64,000 bases of DNA from Streptomyces sp. ADI95-17. GTDB taxonomy: Bacteria > Actinomycetota > Actinomycetes > Streptomycetales > Streptomycetaceae. The notes below the pieces were generated by a model that had not been told where the DNA came from, ran no database searches, and saw only the letters and a list, made by a program, of their open reading frames with translations. Location of the stretch: NCBI RefSeq assembly GCF_003846175.1, contig NZ_ML123049.1, positions 337,019-401,018 on the forward strand, read 5' to 3'. Shown one piece after another: positions 37,501 to 45,309 of the stretch; position 1 is the stretch's first letter; each line of letters opens with the position of its first letter. The position numbers were made by a program, and so were the translations under genes.

Positions 37501-38409
37501 GGGATAGACCAGGTACGACAGTGAGGTGTCACGGGTGACAGCCGTGTTCACGTCGAAGACCTTGTTGTACGAGTACGCCCGGCCGTCCGCCTTGTGCGTA
37601 CCGGCGTACCGCAGGGCCCGCTTTCCGGAGAAGCCCGCGCCCGCCTTGGCGGTGGGGGAGCCGGAGGGGCCGCGGTCGACCTGGCTGCGCATCTCGTCCG
37701 GGGCCGGGGTGGAGGTGTCGCCGTCGGAGAACTGGACGTCGGCGAGCTGGGTGGCGTCCGAGGCGCCGTTGTTCTTCGTGATCCGAAGACGGAAGTGCCG
37801 GTATGCGGTGTCAGATGTGAAATCGTACGACTTCGTCTGGAACCGCTCGGTGAACGTCTGGCCGGTCCGGGAGTCGAGGTCCTGCCAGTCCTTGCCGTCG
37901 GCGGAGCCCTGGAGGGTCCAGTCCTTCGGGTCGCGCTCGTCGTGGTCGTTGGCCGAAGTCAGGGCGTATGTCACTACCTTGACCGGTTCATCCAGGTCGA
38001 ATTCGACCCATCCGGTGGGTTCGAAGGCCAGCCACTTGGTGCCGGATTCCCCGTCGATCAGGTTTTCCTTGACCTCTCCGCCGCCGGTGTTCTCACCACT
38101 GGCGCGGACATCTGTCACCTTGTCGGTGACATTGCCCGGTATTCCTGCGGAGAAGCCGCCATCGACACCCGATGACCGCTTCTTTCCGTCCGGACCCTCT
38201 TCTACGGTGTTGCGCCAGTCCGGCTGCTTTTCGTCCGCTTCGAAGGACGAGCTGAATGTCCGGTCTCCCGAAGACGGCCGGCCCTTTTCGTGTGCGCCGG
38301 CCGACTGCGCGGCGGCGACGGAGGGGGCGGTCACGACCAGAACGAGTGAAGCCGCGATCAGTGCGGCCGTACGGCTTTGTCTCGTGCGAGAACCATGTCG
38401 GGGCTGCAT
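34564..38409 (-). CDS. Secreted GH92 alpha-mannosidase with flanking F5/8C domains
   Basis: 1281 residues. A signal peptide (RTAALIAASLVLVVTAPSVAAAQ) is followed by a discoidin/F5-8C-like domain (about 90-200), a jelly-roll-like region, and the GH92 catalytic region. GH92 features seen: NNDDLPTLQAFSASHEPSPW, NGFWDTYRTTWPAYSLLTP and, later, YHGDEDNGEQSAWFLFSSLG, which holds the Glu and Asp residues of the calcium-dependent active site. A second F5/8C-like domain forms the C-terminus. GH92 enzymes are exo-acting Ca-dependent mannosidases (alpha-1,2 and others). ATG at 38409 has GGAGGA upstream and starts the signal peptide; the longer reading to 38523 is rejected. A palindrome sits 32 bp upstream. 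Confidence 0.93.
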   Translation of the reverse strand: MQPRHGSRTRQSRTAALIAASLVLVVTAPSVAAAQSAGAHEKGRPSSGDRTFSSSFEADEKQPDWRNTVEEGPDGKKRSSGVDGGFSAGIPGNVTDKVTDVRASGENTGGGEVKENLIDGESGTKWLAFEPTGWVEFDLDEPVKVVTYALTSANDHDERDPKDWTLQGSADGKDWQDLDSRTGQTFTERFQTKSYDFTSDTAYRHFRLRITKNNGASDATQLADVQFSDGDTSTPAPDEMRSQVDRGPSGSPTAKAGAGFSGKRALRYAGTHKADGRAYSYNKVFDVNTAVTRDTSLSYLVYPQMGETDLSYPATHVSVDLAFTDGTYLSDLRATDSNGGLLTPQGQADAKRLYVNQWNKVESTIGTVAAGRTVDRILVAYDSPKGTAKFQGWIDDIEIAPKAAEKRRAHLSDYASTVRGTNSSGAFSRGNNFPATAVPNGFNFWTPVTNAGSTSWLYDYARGNNDDNLPTLQAFSASHEPSPWMGDRQTFQLMPSAVAGTPDASRKARALPFHHENETARPHYYGVTFDNGLKAEMTPSDHAARMRFTYPGDDASIVFDNVSNDGGLTLDPATSSFTGFSDVKSGGSTGATRLFVYGVFDAPVTASGKLSGGGGDDVTGYLRFEAGKDRTVGLRLATSLISVDQAKQNLAAEIPASRSFGRVEDRAQRAWDDILGKVEVEGATADQLTTLYSSLYRLYLYPNSGFEKVGGKDKYASPFSPQVGSDTPTHTGAKIVDGKVYVNNGFWDTYRTTWPAYSLLTPDKAGEMVDGFVQQYKDGGWISRWSSPGYSDLMTGTSSDVAFADAYVKGVKFDAAAAYDAALKNATVVPPSSGVGRKGMVTSPFTGYANTDTHEGLSWSLEGYLNDYGIARMGEALYKKTKKQRYKEESEYFLNRARNYVQLFDDKAGFFQGKDAKGGWRLPSDQYDPRVWGYDYTETNGWGYAFTAPQDSRGLANLYGGRAGLAEKLDTYFSTPETAGPEFVGSYGGVIHEMTEARDVRMGQYGHSNQVAHHVTYMYDAASQPWKTQEKVREVLGRLYTGSDIGQGYHGDEDNGEQSAWFLFSSLGFYPLVMGSGEYAIGSPLFEKTTVHLENGRDLVVRAPKNSARNIYVQGLRVNGKKWTSTSLPHDLLAKGGVLDFDMGPKPSPWGTGKDAAPTSITTDDKVASPQTDVLKGDGALFDDTSATSAKVTSVDLPVPSATDAVRYTLTSDKAAGAPSGWVLQGSSDGTTWKDLDRRSAESFAWDRQTRVFSVREPGSYAHYRLVFAGEGTLAELELLS

Positions 38410-38440
38410 GCCGAGCCATTCCTCCCGAGGAGTGCATCTG

Positions 38441-38452
38441 GACAACGTTGTC
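38441..38452. promoter_or_regulatory. LacI-type palindrome upstream of GH92 gene
   Basis: GACAACGTTGTC, a perfect 12-bp palindrome centred on ACGT, 32 bp before the GH92 ATG. The centre AACGTT is usual for LacI-family operators of glycosidase genes. No LacI gene is in the window. Confidence 0.6.
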
Positions 38453-38653
38453 AGAGAGATGCGCAAGGTCCAGTAGGGAGCCAAGTGCCGGGATGTGTCA
38501 AGGGCGTTGGACGGGAAGCGCAAGCCGAATCGACCGGAATGCGGAAATCGTTACACCCGGGCCGAGAGCGTGCGGGGGCCATGTATCCGCGAGGTCTCAA
38601 CTCGGGAAAGACTGCTGCTCAAACTCGCATTCGATCTTGCTCAGTCGACCGGA

Positions 38654-38669
38654 AGTGGACTATACCTGT
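38654..38669. promoter_or_regulatory. DasR-responsive element (dre) candidate
   Basis: AGTGGACTATACCTGT, differing at two central positions from the dre form AGTGGTCTAGACCTGT. It lies 240 bp upstream of ngcE in a 499-bp divergent region. DasR is the GlcN-6-P-sensing GntR repressor of GlcNAc and chitin genes, consistent with the transporter's role. The rest of the region holds the GH92 operator and no gene. Confidence 0.65.
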
Positions 38670-38908
38670 CGGCGTCCGCACAGCTTTTCCGGCGACGCGG
38701 ACAAGGGGGACACGGGGGAAGGGCCGAGGACAGCACGACGGGTGCATCCGATGTCCGGTCTCCCCGACCCCCCACTGCACATGGCTAGCCTGAAATCAGC
38801 ACCACCCAAGCGCAACTGACCGCGGTGGCGGGGCCCTTCGCCTGAGGCGAATTTCTACGGGCGACCGGTACACACCGCCTGAGTCCTGGAGAAGGCGAGG
38901 ACTTGAGC

Positions 38909-40357
38909 ATGGGATCCACCTCCGCCCACAAGAATGAGGGCCTTGGCCGTCGCGATGTGATCAAGCGATCGGCCGCACTCGGCCTGATCAGCGTTCCGAC
39001 GATGGGCTTCCTGTCGGCGTGCGCCAGCGGCGACAGCAGCAGCGACAAGAAGGTCGAGAAGGGCAAGGTCACCAAGGCCAACCCGCTCGGCGTGAACGAG
39101 ACGGCCCCGCTCGAGGTGGTCATCTTCGACGGCGGCTTCGGCCAGCAGTACGCGATCGACGCGGAGAAGAAGTACAACGCGGCGTTCCCGAAGGCCCCCA
39201 AGGTCAAGCACGTCGCGACCCAGAAGATCCAGTCGCAGCTGCAGCCCCGCTTCAACGGCGGCACCCCGCCGGACCTGATCGACAACTCCGGCGCCGAGCA
39301 GATGGACATGGGTGTCCTGGTCGGCAAGAAGCAGTTGCTCGACCTGACGCCGCTGATGGACGCCCCGTCCATCGACGACCCGAGCAAGAAGGTCCGCGAC
39401 ACGCTGCGCCCGGGTGTCCTGGAGATGGGTCAGTTCGACGGCGACCCGGTCTGGATCATGTACTACGCGTACACCGTGTACGGCGTCTGGTACTCGCAGA
39501 CCGCGCTGGAGAAGCTCGACGCGGAGTACCCGGAGGACTGGGACGCCATGCTCGCCCTCTGCGCGAAGGCGAAGAAGCAGGGCATCGCGGGCTGGACGTA
39601 CGCCGGTAAGTACCCGTACTACCTGCCGTTCTCGCTCTACCCGTTCATCGGCAAGATCGGTGGCCGGGAGGTTCTCGACAAGATCGACAACCTGGAGCCG
39701 AACGCCTGGAAGGACCCCGCGGTCAAGGCGGCGTTCGAGGCGTACTACGAGCTGTACAAGAAGGGGTACATCCTCAAGGGCACCCCCGGTCTGACCCACA
39801 TCCAGTCGCAGACCGAGTGGACCAAGGGCAAGGCGCTCTTCCTCCCGAACGGTTCGTGGGTGGAGAACGAGGCCGCGCCGACCACGCCCAAGGACTTCAA
39901 GATGATGGTCGCGGCGCCGTCCAGTCTGGACTCGTCCGACAAGATGCCGTTCGGCACCATCTGGGCCTCCGGCGGCGAGCCCTTCGTCGTCCCGGCCAAC
40001 GCGAAGAACCCCCAGGGCGGCATGGAGCAGCTGCGCATCATGCTCTCCGAGGAGTCCTCGAAGAACTTCACCAAGCAGGTCAAGTCGCTCAGCGCGTTCA
40101 ACGGCGGCACCGACGGTCTGACCCTGTCGACCGCCATGCAGTCCGGTGTCGACGCGCTGAAGAAGGCCGGCGACAACGTGGTGAACCCGCGTCTGCAGGA
40201 CTGGTACGTGAAGCTCCAGAAGGAGCAGATCGGTGTCGCCGGCATCGGCGAGATGATGGCCGGCCGCGCGACCCCGGCGGAAGCCATCAAGAAGATCCAG
40301 GCCTTCGCGGACGCGGCGGCCAAGGACCAGTCCATCAAGCACTACAAGCACCAGTGA
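38909..40357 (+). CDS. ngcE: ABC transporter sugar-binding lipoprotein (chitobiose/GlcNAc type)
   Basis: 482 residues. The N-terminus has a twin-arginine motif (GRRDVIKRSAALGL) and a lipobox (FLSAC), so it is exported folded and lipid-anchored. The remainder is a family 1 solute-binding protein. ATG at 38909 is chosen: GGCGAGG is 8 nt upstream, whereas the in-frame TTG at 38903 is too close. By gene order and sequence it matches NgcE of S. coelicolor (SCO6005), reported to bind N,N'-diacetylchitobiose with modest affinity. Two permeases follow, but there is no ATPase in the operon; the shared ATPase MsiK would serve. A DasR-like site is upstream. Confidence 0.88.
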   Translation: MGSTSAHKNEGLGRRDVIKRSAALGLISVPTMGFLSACASGDSSSDKKVEKGKVTKANPLGVNETAPLEVVIFDGGFGQQYAIDAEKKYNAAFPKAPKVKHVATQKIQSQLQPRFNGGTPPDLIDNSGAEQMDMGVLVGKKQLLDLTPLMDAPSIDDPSKKVRDTLRPGVLEMGQFDGDPVWIMYYAYTVYGVWYSQTALEKLDAEYPEDWDAMLALCAKAKKQGIAGWTYAGKYPYYLPFSLYPFIGKIGGREVLDKIDNLEPNAWKDPAVKAAFEAYYELYKKGYILKGTPGLTHIQSQTEWTKGKALFLPNGSWVENEAAPTTPKDFKMMVAAPSSLDSSDKMPFGTIWASGGEPFVVPANAKNPQGGMEQLRIMLSEESSKNFTKQVKSLSAFNGGTDGLTLSTAMQSGVDALKKAGDNVVNPRLQDWYVKLQKEQIGVAGIGEMMAGRATPAEAIKKIQAFADAAAKDQSIKHYKHQ

Positions 40358-40407
40358 GCAACCGTCACCAGCGGCGGCACCCGCGGAAAGATCGGGGTCG
40401 GTAAACG

Positions 40408-41331
40408 ATGCAGCATGGCAAGTACCGTTTCATCGTGGGATTCTTGGTACTCCCACTCGCGTTGTACGCGGTCTTCGTCATTTGGCCGTTCATCCAGTCC
40501 ATCTACTACTCGTTCACGGACTGGACCGGCCTGAGCCCGGACTTCAAGATGGTCGGGTTCGACAACTACACGAGGATGCTGAAGGACGACATCTTCTGGA
40601 AGTCGTTGCAGCACAGCGTGTTGCTTGTGGTGCTGCTGCCGCTGGTGACGCTGGGTCTGGCGCTCTTCTTCGCCTTCATGCTCAATGTCGGGGGCCGGCG
40701 GCGCAAGAACGCCGCGGTCTCCGGCGTGCGCGGCTCAAGTTTCTACAAGATCGCCTATTTCTTCCCGCAGGTGCTCTCGATCGTCATCGTGGCCCTGCTC
40801 TTCCAGTTCGCGTTCAACCCCACCAGCGGGATGCTGAATTCGACGCTGAAGACGATCGGTCTGGGCTCCATCCAGCCGGACTGGCTGGGCGATCCCAGTC
40901 TCGCGCTGGTCTGTGTCATGTCGGTGCTGGTCTGGTCGACGGTCGGATTCTTCGTCGTCCTGTTCTCGGCCGGAATGGCGTCCATCCCGAAGGACTTCTA
41001 CGAGGCGGCGCTGCTCGACGGCGCCAGCCGCTTCACCACGTTCTTCAAGATCACACTTCCGCTGCTCTGGGACACGGTGCAGTCGGGCTGGGTCTACATG
41101 GGGATCCTGGCCCTCGGCGTCGAGGCGTTCACCGCCGTGCAGGTCATGACCGTGGGCCCCGGTGGCCCCGACTACTCGACCACCGTCCTGCCGCTGTACG
41201 TGTACCAGACGGCCTTCCGTGACGGGCAGGCCGGCTACGCGACGACGATCGGCGTCGGACTGCTCATCGTCACCATGGCCTTCGCCGCCATCGTGATGCG
41301 GCTGGGCCGTCGCGATCGGCTGGAGTTCTGA
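40408..41331 (+). CDS. ngcF: ABC sugar permease NgcF
   Basis: 307 residues with six hydrophobic helices. The EAA loop that docks the ATPase reads YEAALLDGASRFTTFFKITLP. Carbohydrate uptake transporter-1 family, MalF-like position. It starts 50 bp after ngcE and pairs with the next gene as the membrane channel for (GlcNAc)n. The ATG at 40408 is followed directly by a cytoplasmic KYRF and then helix 1. No strong ribosome site; coupling to ngcE is likely. Confidence 0.9.
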   Translation: MQHGKYRFIVGFLVLPLALYAVFVIWPFIQSIYYSFTDWTGLSPDFKMVGFDNYTRMLKDDIFWKSLQHSVLLVVLLPLVTLGLALFFAFMLNVGGRRRKNAAVSGVRGSSFYKIAYFFPQVLSIVIVALLFQFAFNPTSGMLNSTLKTIGLGSIQPDWLGDPSLALVCVMSVLVWSTVGFFVVLFSAGMASIPKDFYEAALLDGASRFTTFFKITLPLLWDTVQSGWVYMGILALGVEAFTAVQVMTVGPGGPDYSTTVLPLYVYQTAFRDGQAGYATTIGVGLLIVTMAFAAIVMRLGRRDRLEF

Positions 41332-41422
41332 TGCTGCGATTCCCGGGAGACGGTCCCCGGACCCTCAGCAGGCACCACAGGTCGGCCTCCGTGTCCGGCT
41401 CGACAGTACGAGGTGAGTACAC

Positions 41423-42343
41423 GTGAAGACGACTGACACCCCGCCCGCCGCCGCCCCGGCCGCCGACCCCGCTCCGGTGGCCAAGGCGCCCGCATCCGCC
41501 GCCAAGGAGAAGAGCAGTGAGGGCCAGGTCCTCAATGTCTTCTCGCACGGTGTGCTGATCATCTGGGCGATCCTGGTCGTCCTGCCGCTGCTGTGGGCGG
41601 TGATGGCGTCGTTCAAGACGGACGACTCGATCCTGTCGACGCCGTGGGCGCTGCCCGACAAGCTGCACTTCGAGAACTGGTCGCGCGCCTGGAGCCAGGC
41701 GCACATGAGCGACTACTTCTTCAACACCGTCGTGGTGGTGGGCTGCTCGCTCGTCGGCACCCTGCTGCTCGGCTCGATGGCGGCGTACGTACTGGCGCGG
41801 TTCGACTTTCCCGGCAACCGTTTCATCTACTACCTGTTCATCGGCGGGATGAGCTTCCCGATCATCCTGGCGCTGGTCCCGCTGTTCTTCGTCATGAACA
41901 ACATGGCCCTGCTGAACACGCGGCACGGACTGATCATGGTCTACATCGCGTACTCGCTGCCGTTCACCGTCTTCTTCCTCACCTCGTTCTTCCGCACACT
42001 GCCGAGTTCGGTGGCGGAAGCGGCGATGCTCGACGGCGCCTCGCACACCCGGACGTTCTTCCAGGTGATGCTGCCGATGGCGAAGCCCGGCCTGATCAGC
42101 GTCGGTATCTTCAACTTCCTCGGTCAGTGGAACCAGTACATGCTGCCGACGGTCCTGAACACGGAACCGAAATACCGGGTGCTCTCGCAGGGCCTGGTCG
42201 AACTGGCCACCAGCCAGGGGTACAAGGGCGACTGGTCCGGTCTCTTCGCCGGTCTGGTGATGGCGATGCTGCCGGTCCTCGCGGCCTACATCATCTTCCA
42301 GCGCCAGGTCGTCGCCGGCCTCACCGCGGGCGCGGTGAAGTAG
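41423..42343 (+). CDS. ngcG: ABC sugar permease NgcG
   Basis: 306 residues. After an Ala/Pro-rich cytoplasmic N-terminus (~33 residues) come six helices and the EAA loop AEAAMLDGASHTRTFFQVMLP, in MalG-like position. GTG at 41423 is preceded by GAGGTGAG at about 8 nt. Last gene of the ngcEFG operon; a strong terminator follows. The transporter has no dedicated ATPase gene here, as expected for MsiK-dependent systems. Confidence 0.9.
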   Translation: MKTTDTPPAAAPAADPAPVAKAPASAAKEKSSEGQVLNVFSHGVLIIWAILVVLPLLWAVMASFKTDDSILSTPWALPDKLHFENWSRAWSQAHMSDYFFNTVVVVGCSLVGTLLLGSMAAYVLARFDFPGNRFIYYLFIGGMSFPIILALVPLFFVMNNMALLNTRHGLIMVYIAYSLPFTVFFLTSFFRTLPSSVAEAAMLDGASHTRTFFQVMLPMAKPGLISVGIFNFLGQWNQYMLPTVLNTEPKYRVLSQGLVELATSQGYKGDWSGLFAGLVMAMLPVLAAYIIFQRQVVAGLTAGAVK

Positions 42344-42373
42344 CCGCCCGGCACCACCCCACCCCCGTACAGA

Positions 42374-42410
42374 CGAACCGCCCGTCGGCCACGCGCCGGC
42401 GGGCGGTTCG
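42374..42410 (+). terminator. ngcEFG terminator
   Basis: 16-bp stem with one wobble (42374-42389 with 42395-42410) and a 5-nt loop, 31 bp after the ngcG stop. Confidence 0.88.
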
Positions 42411-42538
42411 TGCGTGCGCCAGGCCGTCCCACCGCGCTCATCCGAGGCTTCGCTTGCTCAAGGTCTTGACGGGGGGTGCCGCAAAACGCTCAGCTTAGAG
42501 TTCACATGTTAGAGAAAACGGTAGGAGTGAGAGAGTCG

Positions 42539-43738
42539 ATGGAGACTCCGGGGTCGCAGACATCTCTGCATCGCGCCAACCTTGAGCGGGTCGTGCGTGC
42601 GGTACGCATGGCGGGTTCGCTCACCCAGGCGGAGATCGCACGGAGCACCGGCCTGTCAGCGGCCACCGTCTCCAACATCGTTCGTGAACTGAAGGACGGC
42701 GGCACGGTCGAGGTCACCCCGACCTCGGCGGGCGGCCGCCGGGCCCGCAGCGTCTCGCTCAGTGGTGACGCGGGCATTGTGATCGGCGTCGACTTCGGCC
42801 ATACGCACCTGCGGGTGGCGGTCGGCAACCTGGCCCACCAGGTGCTGGCCGAGGAGGCCGAGCCGCTGGACGTCGACGCCTCGTCCGCGCAGGGGTTCGG
42901 GCGGGCGGAACAGCTGGTCAGGCGGCTGATCGAGACGACCGGGATCGGTCCGGACAAGGTGATCGGGGTGGGCCTCGGTGTACCCGGCCCGATCGACGTG
43001 GAGTCCGGCACGCTGGGCTCCACGTCGATCCTGCCGGGCTGGACGGGGATCAACCCCAGCAAGGAGCTGGAGGGCCGGCTCGGTGTGCCGGTCTACGTCG
43101 ACAACGACGCCAACCTCGGGGCGCTCGGCGAGCTGGTGTGGGGGAGCGGCCGGGGCGTCAAGGACCTCGCGTACATCAAGGTGGCCAGCGGGGTCGGCGC
43201 CGGTCTGGTGATCGACGGGCGCATCTACCGGGGCCCGGGCGGCACGGCCGGCGAGATCGGGCACATCACGCTCGACGAGTCGGGCCCGGTCTGCCGCTGC
43301 GGCAACCGCGGCTGCCTGGAGACCTTCACGGCCGCCCGGTACGTCCTGCCGCTGCTCCAGCCCAGCCACGGGCCCGACCTCACCATGGAACGCGTGGTCC
43401 AGCTGGCCCGCGAGGGCGATCCGGGCTGCCGCCGGGTGATCGGCGACGTCGGGCGGCACATCGGCAGCGGGGTGGCCAATCTCTGCAATCTGCTCAACCC
43501 CAGCCGGGTGGTCCTCGGCGGATCGCTCGCCGAGGCGGGCGAGTTGGTGCTCGGTCCGATCCGCGACTCGGTCTCGCGCTACGCCATTCCGAGCGCCGCC
43601 CGGCAGCTCTCGGTACTGCCCGGGGCGCTGGGCGGCCGGGCCGAAGTGCTGGGCGCACTGGCCCTGGTGCTCAGCGAGATGGGTGATTCGACCCTTTTGG
43701 AAAGCACCCTGCCGAAAGCCACTGCTGCCTTCACTTAG
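42539..43738 (+). CDS. rok7B7: ROK-family transcriptional regulator Rok7B7
   Basis: 399 residues. N-terminal winged HTH (LTQAEIARSTGLSAATVSNIVREL, about 30-55), then a ROK sugar-kinase-like domain with the zinc-binding CRCGNRGC near residue 251. ATG at 42539 is chosen; the longer reading to 42476 lacks a ribosome site. The place between ngcEFG and xylFGH matches S. coelicolor SCO6008, where Rok7B7 represses the xylose transporter and influences carbon catabolite control and antibiotic production. It could link GlcNAc/xylose supply to the biosynthetic cluster to the left, but no binding site was shown there. Confidence 0.9.
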   Translation: METPGSQTSLHRANLERVVRAVRMAGSLTQAEIARSTGLSAATVSNIVRELKDGGTVEVTPTSAGGRRARSVSLSGDAGIVIGVDFGHTHLRVAVGNLAHQVLAEEAEPLDVDASSAQGFGRAEQLVRRLIETTGIGPDKVIGVGLGVPGPIDVESGTLGSTSILPGWTGINPSKELEGRLGVPVYVDNDANLGALGELVWGSGRGVKDLAYIKVASGVGAGLVIDGRIYRGPGGTAGEIGHITLDESGPVCRCGNRGCLETFTAARYVLPLLQPSHGPDLTMERVVQLAREGDPGCRRVIGDVGRHIGSGVANLCNLLNPSRVVLGGSLAEAGELVLGPIRDSVSRYAIPSAARQLSVLPGALGGRAEVLGALALVLSEMGDSTLLESTLPKATAAFT

Positions 43739-43789
43739 ATAACGAATGGCACCGTTGTCATCTCGTTAAGGATTTACTCCTTGACGCTG

Positions 43790-43839
43790 ACGTTGCGGCC
43801 GAGTTGACTGCCAGCCACCTCGGCCGCAACGTTGCGGCC
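43790..43839. promoter_or_regulatory. xylF operator: 18-bp palindrome and 14-bp inverted repeat
   Basis: GGCCGCAACGTTGCGGCC (43822-43839) is a perfect palindrome. Its left part also pairs with an upstream half: ACGTTGCGGCCGAG (43790-43803) and CTCGGCCGCAACGT (43819-43832) form perfect 14-bp arms around 15 bp. It lies 22 bp before the xylF ATG, over the leader. Likely an operator for Rok7B7 or a LacI protein; as RNA it could also form a stem. Confidence 0.7.
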
Positions 43840-43860
43840 TCGTCAGGGAGGCAACCCGAA

Positions 43861-44958
43861 ATGAACGCAACGACGCGACGCATCGTCATAGGCACGGCCG
43901 CACTCTCCATGGCCGTCTCCCTCGCGGCGTGTGGCAAGGCCGGAGATGACAAGGACTCCGGCAGCGGCGGCGACGGCAAGACCATCGGCCTGCTCCTGCC
44001 GGAGAACAAGACCACGCGATACGAGACGTTCGACCGCCCCATCATGGAGGCGAAGATCAAGGCGCTGTGCTCCGACTGCGAGGTCAAGTACAACAACGCC
44101 GCGCAGGACAGCGAGACCCAGAAGAAGCAGTTCGACGCGCTCGTCACGCAGGGTGTGAAGGTCATCATCCTGGACACCGTCGACTACAAGGCCGCCAAGT
44201 CCTGGGTCCAGCAGGCCGCGAAGAAGGACGTCAAGGTCGTCGCGTACGACCGTCTCGCCGAGGGCCCGATCTCCGCCTATGTGTCGTACGACAACGAGAA
44301 GATCGGCCAGCTCCAGGGCGAGGCACTGGTCAAGGCGATGGGCGCCAAGGCCAAGGACAGCAACGTTGTCATGATCAACGGCTCGCCGACCGACCCGAAC
44401 GCCCCCTTCTTCAAGAAGGGCGCGCACAGCGTCCTCGACAAGCAGGTCAAGAAGGTCGTCTACGAGCAGGACATCCCGGACTGGTCGGCGGACGAGGCCA
44501 ACAAGAAGATGGGAGCGGCCATCGACTCCCTGGGCAAGGACGGCTTCCAGGGCGTCTACTCCGCCAACGACGGCATGGCCGGCGGCATCATCACGGCCCT
44601 GAAGAAGCAGGGCGTGAAGATCCCGGTCGGCGGTCAGGACTCCGAGCTCGCCGGTCTGCAGCGCATCCTCGCGGGCGAGCAGGCCTTCTCGATCTACAAG
44701 CAGATCAAGCCGGAGGCCGAGACCACCGCCGAGATCGCCGTCCGGCTGCTCAAGGGCAAGAAGTTCGACGACCTGGCCCCGGTCAAGGTCGACAGTCTCT
44801 CGGGCGAGTTCAAGGGCACCCCGTCCAAGCTGTACGACGCCTCGGTCGTGACCAAGGAGAACATCGCCTCCACGATCGTCGCCGACAAGGTCTACAAGGT
44901 CGAGGAGATCTGCACCGCCCAGTACAAGGCGGCCTGTGACGCCGCCGGCATCAAGTAG
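43861..44958 (+). CDS. xylF: D-xylose-type ABC substrate-binding lipoprotein
   Basis: 365 residues. Signal peptide with lipobox SLAAC (Cys about residue 24), then a periplasmic-binding-protein fold of the ribose/xylose class: GLLLPENKTTRYETFDRP, DTVDYKAAKSW, a YANDGMAGG-like hinge (SANDGMAGGI) and VGGQDSELAG. ATG at 43861 follows GGGAGG by about 9 nt. First gene of xylFGH, separated from the ATPase by a 351-bp structured gap, which suits higher expression of the binding protein. Regulation by Rok7B7 through the adjacent palindrome is expected. Confidence 0.9.
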   Translation: MNATTRRIVIGTAALSMAVSLAACGKAGDDKDSGSGGDGKTIGLLLPENKTTRYETFDRPIMEAKIKALCSDCEVKYNNAAQDSETQKKQFDALVTQGVKVIILDTVDYKAAKSWVQQAAKKDVKVVAYDRLAEGPISAYVSYDNEKIGQLQGEALVKAMGAKAKDSNVVMINGSPTDPNAPFFKKGAHSVLDKQVKKVVYEQDIPDWSADEANKKMGAAIDSLGKDGFQGVYSANDGMAGGIITALKKQGVKIPVGGQDSELAGLQRILAGEQAFSIYKQIKPEAETTAEIAVRLLKGKKFDDLAPVKVDSLSGEFKGTPSKLYDASVVTKENIASTIVADKVYKVEEICTAQYKAACDAAGIK

Positions 44959-44994
44959 GCCGCCGGCAAGCGTCACCCCCGGTCCGGTCCGGCA

Positions 44995-45029
44995 CCCGCC
45001 CCGTCCAATGCCCCGCAAGCAGGGGCGGG
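44995..45029 (+). other. Hairpin after xylF
   Basis: 8-bp stem CCCGCCCC (44995-45002) with GGGGCGGG (45022-45029), 19-nt loop, 37 bp after the xylF stop. It could stabilise xylF mRNA or partly terminate before xylGH. Confidence 0.45.
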
Positions 45030-45040
45030 CGCCGGACTTC

Positions 45041-45146
45041 TCACAGGTCCGGACTTCCTGCCGTCCCGGGTCACTCACAGGTCCCGGGGCTCCCGGTGGT
45101 CCTGACCTCATGCCGGTTCCGGACCGATCACCGGTCCCGGACTTCC
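45041..45146. repeat. Three imperfect 18-19-bp direct repeats in xylF-xylG spacer
   Basis: Units at 45041-45058, 45075-45093 and 45128-45146 share TCACMGGTCCCGGACTTCC with small changes. The 351-bp spacer has no gene. Role unknown; may be relics of duplication or an RNA element between binding-protein and transporter genes. Confidence 0.6.
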
Positions 45147-45309
45147 CCCGGCTCCGGTCCTCGGCGCGCGGTCGTCCCCCCGGCGACGGCGCTCCCCAGG
45201 ACAGCCCCCCGGAGACCTTCCCGGCCACCCCGGTGGTCCGGCGACCGGCACTGCCCCTGTGCTCAGCAGCACCATCCCCGCCGGTCAGGCGGCGAAGGAG
45301 ATGATTCAC

